A stretch of DNA of 64,000 nt from NCBI GenBank assembly GCA_023402845.1, contig JAEYFP010000008.1:62001-126000 (forward strand). The letters run 5' to 3'. The position numbers and the translations under genes were made by a program. Below are positions 45,618 to 53,783 of the stretch, in pieces. The notes beneath the pieces are model-generated. The model worked only from the letters and a program-made list of their open reading frames with translations. It was not told the origin of the DNA and searched no databases. The first letter of the stretch is position 1, and each line of letters starts with the position of its first letter. Source of the DNA: Bacillota bacterium. Lineage in GTDB: Bacteria > Bacillota > Clostridia > Lachnospirales > Lachnospiraceae.

Positions 45618-45646
45618 AGTATATTCTAACTTTTGTTAGCTGTCAA
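45618..45646 (-). promoter_or_regulatory. eno promoter with inverted repeat in the spacer
   Basis: TTGACA (45646-45641), 17 bp, TATACT (45623-45618) on the minus strand. The spacer contains CTAAC-AAAA-GTTAG, an inverted repeat that a regulator could bind. The -35 lies inside the end of the acetyltransferase gene. Confidence 0.75.
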
Positions 45647-46133
45647 TGACTCTTTCTGTAAGCTCCATCACAAAAATCCCATTCTCTTCTTCAAAAACAA
45701 ATCCGCAGGACAGAAGTGTGCCGCATGAAGACTTATTTTCAATCTCCGGCTGAACAATAATACACCTGGCACCTTCCTGTGCCCTGATTTTTTCAATCAG
45801 TTCTCCGATCATTGCTTTACCGAAGCCTTTCTTCAGGTAAGACGAATCCCCAATCAAATAATCAATACTGTATGTCCCGGCAATTTCTCGATTTCCATGC
45901 CATGTTTCACCGCTGTTATGATATTCATAAAGCTGGCAGAAGCCGATCGGCGCACCGCAGCTTTGTGCAATATAATGATGAAGCCAGGGATATTTATCCT
46001 TTCTGTTCTCTACCTCCTCCATCCAATCCAGCGGCTCATGATACCACTTTGCAACATGCGGTTCATACAGCCATTTTCGAAACAGCGGGACATCATTATC
46101 ACTAAACTCTCTCAGCATAAAATCTTTTTCCAT
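45636..46133 (-). CDS. GNAT family N-acetyltransferase, AAC(6')-like
   Basis: A 165-residue acetyltransferase of the Acetyltransf_8 type. LREFSDNDVPLFRKWL, HVAKWY and SIDYLIGDSSYLKKGFGKAMI (acetyl-CoA loop, cut here) resemble aminoglycoside 6'-acetyltransferases, but chromosomal relatives often have other or unknown substrates. The start is ATG 46133 behind GGGGA; an upstream in-frame start would overlap the CBS gene. Confidence 0.78.
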   Translation of the reverse strand: MEKDFMLREFSDNDVPLFRKWLYEPHVAKWYHEPLDWMEEVENRKDKYPWLHHYIAQSCGAPIGFCQLYEYHNSGETWHGNREIAGTYSIDYLIGDSSYLKKGFGKAMIGELIEKIRAQEGARCIIVQPEIENKSSCGTLLSCGFVFEEENGIFVMELTERVIDS

Positions 46134-46152
46134 CCGATAGTCCCCTTTTTTA

Positions 46153-47490
46153 TTATTCACTGACACTATTCACTTCCGCATCAGACAGGCAGACCATCGC
46201 ACTTTCCATCCGGTGATTTTTAATTTTTGTAACCTTTATTGTCAGACCGTATTCCTCGAGCTCCGGCGTGCTTCCATCACTCGGAACCGACCCTAAAAGG
46301 CCGAATACAAGTCCGCCAAACGTGTCATGCTCCTCATCCGGAAGTAATACGCCCACCTGCTCGGACACCTCGTCAAGCGGTGCCGCCCCCTGAATATTCC
46401 ATGTCTTTGAATCTATCCGCTCAATCAACGGTGCTTCCGGTGCTTCTGTAATATCGTCGTCAAGATCACCCACCAATTGCTCCAGCAAATCACTCATTGT
46501 GACAATCCCACTCATTCCGCCGTACTCGTCTACAACAACGGCAAAATGATTTCTGGATTTTTTCATATTGCGAAACAACACATCTGCCCGAACAGACTCC
46601 GGAACAAAATAGGCAGACTGTACCGCGCTCTCCATTGTATTATTGCGATTTCGATTCTTAAGTCTCAAATAATCCTTTGTATACAAAACACCGACAATAT
46701 GATCCGGGCTGTCCGAGCAGACAGGATAAATGGAATGCCTGCTTTCATTGATGGTCTGCTCCCATTGTTCATCCGTTTCGTCAAGCCACAGCAGAGAAAC
46801 TCCTGTCCTGTGGGTCATAATCTCTCCCGCAGAAATATCGTCGAATTCAAATATATTTTGAATCATACTCTGCTCATCCGGCTGTATTGTGCCTTTTTGC
46901 TTACCCGCATCCAAAATCATGCGAATTTCTTCTTCCGCGTTGTCATCCTCCTCACTGTTTGGATCTATACCGAATAACCGCAGCAGTCCGTTTGTGGATA
47001 CTGTAAAAAGCCAAACAGCCGGAGTAAATATTTTAGAAACTGTATAAATAAGGCCTGACATGCCGAGCGCAATTTGCTCGGCTTTTTTCATCGCCAGCCG
47101 CTTCGGAATCAATTCACCGAGAAGCACGGTAAAATAAGTCAGCAAAACAGTAATGATAGCCACAGATAAAATATTAACCACAGATGCGGGTATATTAATA
47201 CCTATGCGAACAAACCAGTCCACCAGCCGGTCGGAAAAATTTTCTGTAGCAACGGCACTGCTCAAAAGGTTAACCAACGTAATGCCGACCTGAATCGTGG
47301 CAAGAAAGCCCGCAGGCTGTTCGGTAAGTTTGGTAAGGCGTAATGCCCGTTTATCTCCGGCAGCAGAAAGCTTTGCAAGTTTGTTATCATTCATTGTAAT
47401 AACGGCAATTTCCGCACAGGCGAAAATTGCATTAAGACCTATAAATACAAGTTGAAGCAAAAATAACCAAAACAAAGGATTGTCGTCCAA
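46153..47490 (-). CDS. CNNM/CBS-domain transporter (CorC/HlyC/TlyC family)
   Basis: A 445-residue membrane protein: an N-terminal CNNM (DUF21) domain with about four membrane segments (residues 1-190), a CBS pair (~210-335; IMTHRTGVSLLWLD and VVVDEYGGMSGIVTMSDLLE) and a CorC_HlyC domain at the end. Members act in Mg or Co homeostasis or efflux. It is preceded by an unusual leader at 47594-47708. Confidence 0.92.
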   Translation of the reverse strand: MDDNPLFWLFLLQLVFIGLNAIFACAEIAVITMNDNKLAKLSAAGDKRALRLTKLTEQPAGFLATIQVGITLVNLLSSAVATENFSDRLVDWFVRIGINIPASVVNILSVAIITVLLTYFTVLLGELIPKRLAMKKAEQIALGMSGLIYTVSKIFTPAVWLFTVSTNGLLRLFGIDPNSEEDDNAEEEIRMILDAGKQKGTIQPDEQSMIQNIFEFDDISAGEIMTHRTGVSLLWLDETDEQWEQTINESRHSIYPVCSDSPDHIVGVLYTKDYLRLKNRNRNNTMESAVQSAYFVPESVRADVLFRNMKKSRNHFAVVVDEYGGMSGIVTMSDLLEQLVGDLDDDITEAPEAPLIERIDSKTWNIQGAAPLDEVSEQVGVLLPDEEHDTFGGLVFGLLGSVPSDGSTPELEEYGLTIKVTKIKNHRMESAMVCLSDAEVNSVSE

Positions 47491-47593
47491 AATTTTAACC
47501 TCCTAAAAGTATGTTTCATAATATGAATTTTTATATGGACAATTACATTAATAGTGTTTGAAAAAATAGGTAAGTAATTTTTATTACATTAGC

Positions 47594-47708
47594 AAAAAAA
47601 CACATCGCAAAAAAGACAATATGCAATTGCCCTCTGCCATGTGTATGCAACACTTAACTGTTTGTCCAGCGTCCTTAAGTAAAACTAATTCCGTCCATCG
47701 TCGATTAG
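47594..47708 (-). ncRNA. Candidate structured leader or small RNA with terminator
   Basis: In the 366-bp gap before the CNNM/CBS gene the minus strand reads two successive hairpins: CTAAT/ATTAG (47708-47704 with 47689-47685) and ACTTAA/TTAAGT (47680-47675 with 47657-47652). Their loops share GACGNTGGAC exactly 30 bp apart. A further helix (ACACAT/ATGTGT, 47644-47639 with 47605-47600) ends in seven Ts, like an intrinsic terminator. It is not a riboswitch class I recognise. Confidence 0.5.
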
Positions 47709-47835
47709 GCGGCTCTGAATCAGAATCAGAAGAATCATTCACAATAATACACCTATCCTTTCAAGAATTTAGTATAGAATATTTTATAACATTTGTCAAG
47801 AATTCTATATTTGCCCCTTATGTCCATCACTGCTC

Positions 47836-47869
47836 CAGTGAACAATAACCTCCTGGTTACTGTTCACTG
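47836..47869. repeat. Hairpin copy of the GTTACTGTTCAC repeat
   Basis: CAGTGAACAATAACC (47836-47850) and GGTTACTGTTCACTG (47855-47869) pair at 14 of 15 positions across TCCT. The repeat supplies the last codons and stop of the DUF4097-type gene. Confidence 0.7.
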
Positions 47870-48687
47870 AAATCTACAATAATGGAGCCGATTGAACTGC
47901 TAAGACGCAGGGTCTTTGAAGCATCCCGGTTTGTATGATTGGTTTCGCTCTGCTTCACACCATTGATGATAATGCTGCCGACTCCCGGTTCAATCCGCAT
48001 ATCGTACGTATTCATCGGCCATGAAAAATTCATTTTCACCTCTCCGACTCCCGACTCTACCTCGATTTCATCTGCGTCAATATCTTCACATGACAGACTT
48101 CCGGTTCCCGTGGCGATCGAAATTTCATCTGCCTTCAGCCCTGTAATTTCCATATTTCCGATCCCGTTTTCAATCGATACCTCCTCGAATACAACATCCC
48201 TTGGAAGCTCAATCACCATACCGCCATTTTCGTTATCAACTTTTTCTCCGATCCGAATTCCGAATATTTCCACATCCACCCCGGAATTTTCGACTTTAAG
48301 GGTACTGCCCGACAGCTTTACCTCACTGTATTCCGTTGGATTGCCTAACAACACATGAATTTTCTCATTATCACTCTCTCGAACTGTCATTGAACCAATC
48401 CCATTTTCAATCGAAAGCTCATCCACCTCCTCCGGAGAAAAATAATAATCAGATGCTTGAGAGAAATGTTGGGCAACTCCATTATAAAAATCCTGATGCA
48501 CTTGTGAAGTCGAGTCAGAAATAGCCTCCGAAGCAGATTCTGCCGCTTCGGAAACAGCCTCTGCTCCAATCTGAAAGCCCCGCGAAATATTACCGATCAT
48601 GCCGACAATACCACCGATAACCGCTATACTAAGAATGACCGCCAGTGCAATGGCGAATGCTTTAACACCCTTTTCAAAATCTGTCAT
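47857..48687 (-). CDS. DUF4097-type putative adhesin, membrane anchored
   Basis: A 276-residue protein with one N-terminal membrane segment (~10-35), then from residue ~85 a repetitive beta-helix (ELSIENGIGSMTVRES, VSIENGIGNMEITGLKA, ISIATGTGSLSCEDIDA, IEVESGVGEVKMNFS). This is the DUF4097 fold. It overlaps the LiaF-like gene by 4 bp, as such pairs do in envelope-stress operons. Its last three residues come from the hairpin repeat. Confidence 0.82.
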   Translation of the reverse strand: MTDFEKGVKAFAIALAVILSIAVIGGIVGMIGNISRGFQIGAEAVSEAAESASEAISDSTSQVHQDFYNGVAQHFSQASDYYFSPEEVDELSIENGIGSMTVRESDNEKIHVLLGNPTEYSEVKLSGSTLKVENSGVDVEIFGIRIGEKVDNENGGMVIELPRDVVFEEVSIENGIGNMEITGLKADEISIATGTGSLSCEDIDADEIEVESGVGEVKMNFSWPMNTYDMRIEPGVGSIIINGVKQSETNHTNRDASKTLRLSSSIGSIIVDFSEQ

Positions 48688-49460
48688 TTAATCTCGATTC
48701 CCCCGAACATGCACGTTGCATTAATATGAATAACCGCCCTGATATCTCCCACGGGATTCATCGCCTTGTTGGTCACTCCGCCAAAAATCGGAACACTGCT
48801 TACCACAACACGCACATTTTCAGGAACAAGAATATCGATCCCGCCAAATACCGCCGATGCAACTATTTCAATATTTCCGTTCATCGACGCATTACGAAGA
48901 TCCAAGCATGCACCTCCGAAAATTGCATTCATTGTTGCACCCGTAAAGATCTCATTCTGATAGGTTACCTTTCTGGAACCGAAGATTGCAGAAATATCCT
49001 TCGCTTTACCGTAATCACTGCTCCCCGTAGCGCCGGAAAATCCGCCCGTATGCGCATAGGTTTCTTCAGAAGTATAACTGCTGCTATTTTGAAAATCGGA
49101 AAAGCCCCCGTCATTTTCAAAAGGCTGAGCGGTCCTTCTGTGATTCGGCCGCAAAATGAAACCAAGTCCGATCACAACAAGAATAATCGGCACAATCAGA
49201 TCTCCTATCGTACTCCACCGAACAATTTCCTGCTGCATGAGCAAAAGCAGAATACCAATAATCAGACCAATCATGCTGCCTGAGCGCGGTCCGTTCTGAA
49301 TAATGGAAATTGCACACGGAACAATAATGAATAACGTCCACCAGCCATTAAAAAATAAATCAAAATTCCATATATGAAATGCATTCCCGGCAATTCCCAC
49401 GCCAACTAAAATAAATGCCACGCCCCATAAAACGCTCCCTATCCTGTTTCTATTGTTCAT
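48684..49460 (-). CDS. LiaF-like membrane protein (DUF5668 plus LiaF C-terminal domain)
   Basis: A 258-residue protein with about four membrane helices (residues ~8-105) and a cytoplasmic or surface domain made of repeats around FGSRKV, AIFGGACLDL, AVFGGIDILVPENV and PIFGGVTNKA, the LiaF C-terminal motif. LiaF represses the LiaRS antibiotic-stress system in bacilli; no LiaRS genes are here. The start is ATG 49460 behind AAAGGAG. Confidence 0.82.
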   Translation of the reverse strand: MNNRNRIGSVLWGVAFILVGVGIAGNAFHIWNFDLFFNGWWTLFIIVPCAISIIQNGPRSGSMIGLIIGILLLLMQQEIVRWSTIGDLIVPIILVVIGLGFILRPNHRRTAQPFENDGGFSDFQNSSSYTSEETYAHTGGFSGATGSSDYGKAKDISAIFGSRKVTYQNEIFTGATMNAIFGGACLDLRNASMNGNIEIVASAVFGGIDILVPENVRVVVSSVPIFGGVTNKAMNPVGDIRAVIHINATCMFGGIEIK

Positions 49461-49654
49461 ACAAAAATCTCCTTTTATAAAAAGATGCCTTTGACGCTTC
49501 AGCGCCTGTGCTCCGGATCTTAAAGAGAAAGACACTTTTTCTCGCTGTTTAAGTTTATCATATGGTATTTGCCCCTGTTTTCCTAGTTACATTTGTCATT
49601 TTATAGCCTTATATTTTTCATCAATTTTCACATAATCCCTTTTCATTTTTGTAA

Positions 49655-49680
49655 AATAGTATTACAATGGTAATACTATT
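49655..49680. promoter_or_regulatory. Perfect 26-bp palindromic operator
   Basis: AATAGTATTAC (49655-49665), AATG, GTAATACTATT (49670-49680): eleven perfectly paired bases per arm. It lies 22 bp before ATG 49703, across the expected promoter or start point. The regulator is unknown. Confidence 0.65.
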
Positions 49681-49702
49681 GAATAGGAAAGGAGTTTAAC
49701 AT

Positions 49703-50098
49703 ATGGCAAAAAAATTTGGTAAATTTCTCGCATTTGCTGCTCTTGCCGGAGCCGCTGCCGCAGGTGTCTATTACTATCTGAATAAAAAAGATGAAAAGCC
49801 CTGCGACTGTGAAAACGACTTTGATGACGATATAGAAAATTTCTTTGATGATGAAAAGGAAAAGGCTGCGTCAAACGCAAACAGGGAATATGTTTCCTTA
49901 AACAAATCCGCCTCTGCCGATTCCGCAAAGGATGCACTTAAAAATGCTGTCATGGAAACTGCCGCAGAATTAAAGGAAAAAGCCGCAGAAGCAGCGGATG
50001 GTGTCGGTCTCGTCAAGGATGCCGCTACAGAAGCTGCCGAATTCGCCTTTAAGGAATTCAAAGACGGCGTGGAAAAGGCAACCGATGCAGACGTATAA
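49703..50098 (+). CDS. Small Ala/Lys/Glu-rich envelope-associated protein
   Basis: A 131-residue protein I cannot assign to a named family. Residues ~7-25 are hydrophobic (FLAFAALAGAAAAGVYYYL), followed by KKDEKPCDCENDFDDD, an acidic part, and a C-terminal amphipathic helix rich in Ala, Glu and Lys (about 75-128), reminiscent of YtxH-type proteins. It has a strong ribosome-binding site and terminator and is divergent from the LiaF-like gene. Confidence 0.75.
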   Translation: MAKKFGKFLAFAALAGAAAAGVYYYLNKKDEKPCDCENDFDDDIENFFDDEKEKAASNANREYVSLNKSASADSAKDALKNAVMETAAELKEKAAEAADGVGLVKDAATEAAEFAFKEFKDGVEKATDADV

Positions 50099-50119
50099 TT
50101 CTGCTTTACTTTTTAAAAA

Positions 50120-50160
50120 GAAAGAATGTGAAGGAATTCTCACATTCTTTCTTTTTGTTT
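50120..50160 (+). terminator. Intrinsic terminator after the small envelope protein gene
   Basis: GAAAGAATGTGA (50120-50131) pairs with TCACATTCTTTC (50140-50151), then a T-run to 50160. A-rich bases upstream make it usable in both directions. Confidence 0.9.
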
Positions 50161-50205
50161 AATAGGAACGTAATCCTATTGCACAAAAGCACTCCTATCA
50201 TAAAA

Positions 50206-51054
50206 TTACTGGCCCTTGCGCATCCTGATTTCCAAAAGGATCTGCTGCTTTAAATCTCTCGCTTTATCTTTCATTCGGGTATTTGCATTCTGGGAAACAA
50301 GGATACCGGAAATCAGTCTGGAGGCAATATCATACTTTTCGAATCTGGCCGCCGTGACTGCGATCAAGTAGTCCACCGTCATCTCATCCATCCCGCACAT
50401 CGGGAAATTTTCTGTCTGTCTTGCGGAGATAAACCCGTCCATGGCATTTTCCAAGAGCTCTGCTTCATCCTTCTGCATCTGCCCCATGGCTTCGTCATAA
50501 TCAGAAGCTTCCAAATCATAGGTTTCCATCTTTCCGCGCACAAGCCATGCCATTTTCAAACAGGTATATGCCTTCTCACTGGCACGTGCACGTTTTACAA
50601 CCGCATTGGCAAGCGCAAGCTGATAGCGTTCGATTGCATCGTCATAGTTGTATTCCTCCTTAACAGCAAACGTCTTGAAGTTCTTTGAAATATTCTCCTT
50701 AATCAGCTTTGCCTGCGGCGGCGTAATAGACTTAAAATATCTTGAAATAGCCGCATAGCCGCAATGCGGGCAAGCAATCACGTCATATTTGAGAGGATCA
50801 ACTTTCTCATATTTCGGACGCAAATCCGTGTCAGTCCCAAGAAGCTTTGCTTTTCCAGCCTTAATCGTCCTCACTTTAAATTCCTTATCACAAACAGGAC
50901 AGGTATATGTCTTATCAAACAAAAAATCCGACTCCGTCACTTCCTTTTCAGCTGCTTTTGGCTGTCCCGGCGATCCTGATTCCTCTTTTTCAAAAAGTGC
51001 CGCATCCTCCAGCTTTCCGAGTCCCAGATTTCCTAAACCTGACAAAATTCCCAT
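50206..51054 (-). CDS. DUF2225 family zinc-ribbon protein
   Basis: A 282-residue cytoplasmic protein. The N-terminal half has two Cys pairs (TCPVCDKEF and ACPHCGYA, near residues 52-57 and 95-100) that should hold zinc; the rest is helical and TPR-like. The family is common in Clostridia and its function is unknown. Single gene upstream of which glnS ends. Confidence 0.82.
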   Translation of the reverse strand: MGILSGLGNLGLGKLEDAALFEKEESGSPGQPKAAEKEVTESDFLFDKTYTCPVCDKEFKVRTIKAGKAKLLGTDTDLRPKYEKVDPLKYDVIACPHCGYAAISRYFKSITPPQAKLIKENISKNFKTFAVKEEYNYDDAIERYQLALANAVVKRARASEKAYTCLKMAWLVRGKMETYDLEASDYDEAMGQMQKDEAELLENAMDGFISARQTENFPMCGMDEMTVDYLIAVTAARFEKYDIASRLISGILVSQNANTRMKDKARDLKQQILLEIRMRKGQ

Positions 51055-51132
51055 CTTTCCTATCCTCCTGTGTATTTGTGTTATTTACCTGTTCAGTATG
51101 AAACAATCCTTTTTAGCAGCCGATTCTGTGCT

Positions 51133-52842
51133 TCACACCTGTGCCGGCAGCTTAAAAGAGCTTTTTAATGAAACGATCCTGTTGAAAACAAGTGTCTCCG
51201 GTCCGGAATCCTTTGCGTCAACGCAGAAAAATCCCTGCCGCACAAACTGAAAACTATCATATGCCTTTGCAGCCCCAAAATTCGGTTCTAAGCGGCAGCC
51301 CTTTAAGAGTGTTATAGAATTGGGATTCAAATTCAGACTGCCGTCATCATTATAAACTCCCTTTTCCTCATCAATCAGATTTTCGTAAAGACGTATTTGC
51401 GCGCTTACCGCATGCGGCGCGCTCACCCAATGAATCGTGCCCTTTACCTTGCGCTCAGAAAAACCCCCTCCGGATTTTGTAGCGGGATCATACGTGCAAT
51501 GAACCGTCGTCACTTTGCCGTTTTCATCCTTTTCAAAGCTGACACAGGTTACAAAATAGGCATTCATCAGGCGCACCTCATTGCCTGGAAACAAACGGAA
51601 ATATTTCTTGGGCGGAACCTCCATAAAGTCCTCCCGTTCAATATACAGCTCTTTTGAAAACGGAACCTTTCTTGTTCCAAGTGCTTCGTTTTCCATATTA
51701 TTCTGCACTTCAAAATATTCTGTCTCATTTTCGGGATAGTTGTCAATCACAAGCTTAATCGGATCCAATATCGCCATCATCCGCGGACGCTTCAGCTTCA
51801 GATCCTCCCTAATGCAGTATTCCAGCATTGCGTAATCCACGGAGGACTGACTTTTGGAAATACCGCACAGATCCACAAACATCTTGATGGATTCCGGCGT
51901 AAAACCCCGTCTTCTAAGAGCCGCGATCGAAACAAGACGCGGATCATCCCAACCGTCAACGATATGATCTTCGACCAGCTTTTTGATATATCTCTTTCCT
52001 GTCACGACATTAGTCAGATACAGCTTTGCAAATTCGATCTGCTTTGGAGGAAACTCATACTCCAACTCGCTCACCACCCAATCGTACAGCGGGCGGTGAT
52101 CCTCAAATTCCAGCGTACAGATGGAATGAGTGACACCTTCGATTGCGTCCTCGATCGGATGTGCAAAATCATACATCGGATAAATGCACCACTGGTCTCC
52201 CGTATTGTGATGAGACATATGTGCCACCCTGTAAATGACAGGATCACGCATATTGATATTAGGTGATGCCATATCGATCTTCGCGCGCAGCACCTTCTCA
52301 CCGTCCTGATACAAGCCGGCCTTCATATTATCAAATAGCTGAAGATTTTCCTCAATGCTTCTTTCCCTGTAGGGACTGTCCTTGCCCGGCATCTCAAAGC
52401 TGCCTCGATACTCCCTGATTTCATCTGCGGTCAAGTCACAAACAAACGCCTTGCCTTTTTTGATCAGTCTGACTGCCGCTTCATACATCTGCCCGAAATA
52501 ATCAGAAGCAAAAAACAGCCTGTCCTCCCAATCAGCTCCAAGCCATGCCACATCAGCCTTGATCGACTCTACGAATTCTATTTTTTCCTTTGTGGGGTTT
52601 GTATCATCAAAACGAAGGTTGAATTTACCGCCATACTGCTGTGTTAATCCATAATTTAAAAGAATTGATTTTGCATGTCCGATATGCAGATAACCATTGG
52701 GCTCCGGTGGAAACCGCGTACAAATCGTCCGATACGTTCCTTCCTCTAAATCTTTATCAATGATCTGCTCAATAAAGTTTCTGGAGACAATTTCCTTTTC
52801 TTCTGTTCCGTCACCCGGCATCTCTTTTTCTTTCTCATCCAT
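51133..52842 (-). CDS. glnS: Glutaminyl-tRNA synthetase
   Basis: A 569-residue class I synthetase that charges tRNA-Gln. FPPEPNGYLHIGHAKSI holds the HIGH motif. DGWDDPRLVSIAALRRRGF, CIREDLKLKRPR and RKVKGTIHWVSA match GlnRS. Where E. coli has the KMSKS-type VMSKRKL, this protein has VVTGKRYIKK, so the loop is altered. ATG 52842 behind GGGAGA is preferred over a GTG two codons earlier. A direct GlnRS makes a Gat amidotransferase for Gln unnecessary. Confidence 0.94.
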   Translation of the reverse strand: MDEKEKEMPGDGTEEKEIVSRNFIEQIIDKDLEEGTYRTICTRFPPEPNGYLHIGHAKSILLNYGLTQQYGGKFNLRFDDTNPTKEKIEFVESIKADVAWLGADWEDRLFFASDYFGQMYEAAVRLIKKGKAFVCDLTADEIREYRGSFEMPGKDSPYRERSIEENLQLFDNMKAGLYQDGEKVLRAKIDMASPNINMRDPVIYRVAHMSHHNTGDQWCIYPMYDFAHPIEDAIEGVTHSICTLEFEDHRPLYDWVVSELEYEFPPKQIEFAKLYLTNVVTGKRYIKKLVEDHIVDGWDDPRLVSIAALRRRGFTPESIKMFVDLCGISKSQSSVDYAMLEYCIREDLKLKRPRMMAILDPIKLVIDNYPENETEYFEVQNNMENEALGTRKVPFSKELYIEREDFMEVPPKKYFRLFPGNEVRLMNAYFVTCVSFEKDENGKVTTVHCTYDPATKSGGGFSERKVKGTIHWVSAPHAVSAQIRLYENLIDEEKGVYNDDGSLNLNPNSITLLKGCRLEPNFGAAKAYDSFQFVRQGFFCVDAKDSGPETLVFNRIVSLKSSFKLPAQV

Positions 52843-52950
52843 TGTCACATTCTCCCGTAAAAATTATTCCCTTTTTATCTCATTATGACTTATTATACTT
52901 GCAATTATGATTTTTAGCAAGATCTGCACCTGTTTTTTTTCATAATCCAA

Positions 52951-52971
52951 GCACAGTAAGTTACTGTTCAC
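52951..52971. repeat. GTTACTGTTCAC repeat copy
   Basis: An exact copy of the 12-mer (52960-52971) within CACAGTAAGTTACTGTTCAC, in the intergenic region between glnS and the zinc-ribbon gene. Confidence 0.6.
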
Positions 52972-53088
52972 TTTGTTCTCAACAATACAACAGTATACTT
53001 TTATCACCTCAATTTATGACAAATGTAAATTCCATTTTAATGCCGATTCTATTATGATAAAAGAAATTCACTTTAGGAGGAATTGATT

Positions 53089-53319
53089 ATGATATGTCCA
53101 AGATGCGGAAGCAATATGGTTCTGTGCAATACATCAAGCGAGACGACAACCGATACAAAAACAAAAGGCTTTGGCTGGATCAAGGCATGCCTCGGATATC
53201 TTTTCTTTAATATCCCCGGCATCCTGTGCGGACTTTGCGGAATGGGGAAAGGAAAATCCAGAACAACGACAACAACGCGCACCATCCATACATGTCAGTC
53301 ATGTGGGTATCGTTTCTAG
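53089..53319 (+). CDS. Small zinc-ribbon protein
   Basis: A 76-residue protein beginning MICPRCGSNM and ending CQSCGYRF, two Cys pairs able to hold one zinc, with a Gly/Cys-rich hydrophobic middle (GILCGLCGMGKGK) and a Thr-rich stretch. ATG 53089 follows TTAGGAGG. Function not known. Confidence 0.75.
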   Translation: MICPRCGSNMVLCNTSSETTTDTKTKGFGWIKACLGYLFFNIPGILCGLCGMGKGKSRTTTTTRTIHTCQSCGYRF

Positions 53320-53384
53320 GAAATACTCGGTTTTTACCATGGTCCGATCCTTATCTTTTTTATCAGACCCGAAAGGATTATTAT

Positions 53385-53783
53385 ATGCCGATTAAACAAA
53401 AACTGCTGTGGCTGCTGCGCACAGCCGGTAATTACAGCGGCTGCCATCAGCTTCCCGAGCGAAGCTTTTTCTATAAAGGGAAGCAGTTTCCGGTCTGTGC
53501 GAGATGCACCGGCGTTACGATCGGCCAGCTGCTATCCATCCTTGTCAATATGAGATTCCGGAAAAGCTCCCTGCCGCTTTCTGTCCTCGCTCTATCCTGC
53601 ATGGGTGCGGATTGGCTGATCCAGGAGACCGGAATCAAAGAATCCACCAACCGCCGCCGGCTGATTACAGGCATGTTAGGTGGATTCGGATTATTTAATT
53701 TGTATTTTCTATTCTATTATAAACTTAAACACTTTCTATTACAACGCCATGAGCGATTCCCGGAACGGAATTTCCTTCATTAA
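53385..53783 (+). CDS. DUF2085 family membrane protein
   Basis: A 132-residue protein with the DUF2085 motifs CHQLPERSF and FPVCARCTGV and about three membrane segments. ATG 53385 follows AAAGGA. Its last 59 bp overlap the convergent spoVAD gene, so the two C-termini share sequence on opposite strands. Function unknown. Confidence 0.85.
   Translation: MPIKQKLLWLLRTAGNYSGCHQLPERSFFYKGKQFPVCARCTGVTIGQLLSILVNMRFRKSSLPLSVLALSCMGADWLIQETGIKESTNRRRLITGMLGGFGLFNLYFLFYYKLKHFLLQRHERFPERNFLH

Noticed and set aside
45636..46133. Calling the acetyltransferase an aminoglycoside-resistance gene
   Set aside because: Similarity to AAC(6') is by general motif only, the gene is chromosomal with normal neighbours, and many relatives have no resistance role.
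47621..47848. A 75-codon ORF on the plus strand in the gap before the CNNM/CBS gene
   Set aside because: It is opposite the structured leader and repeat hairpin and shows no recognisable protein features.
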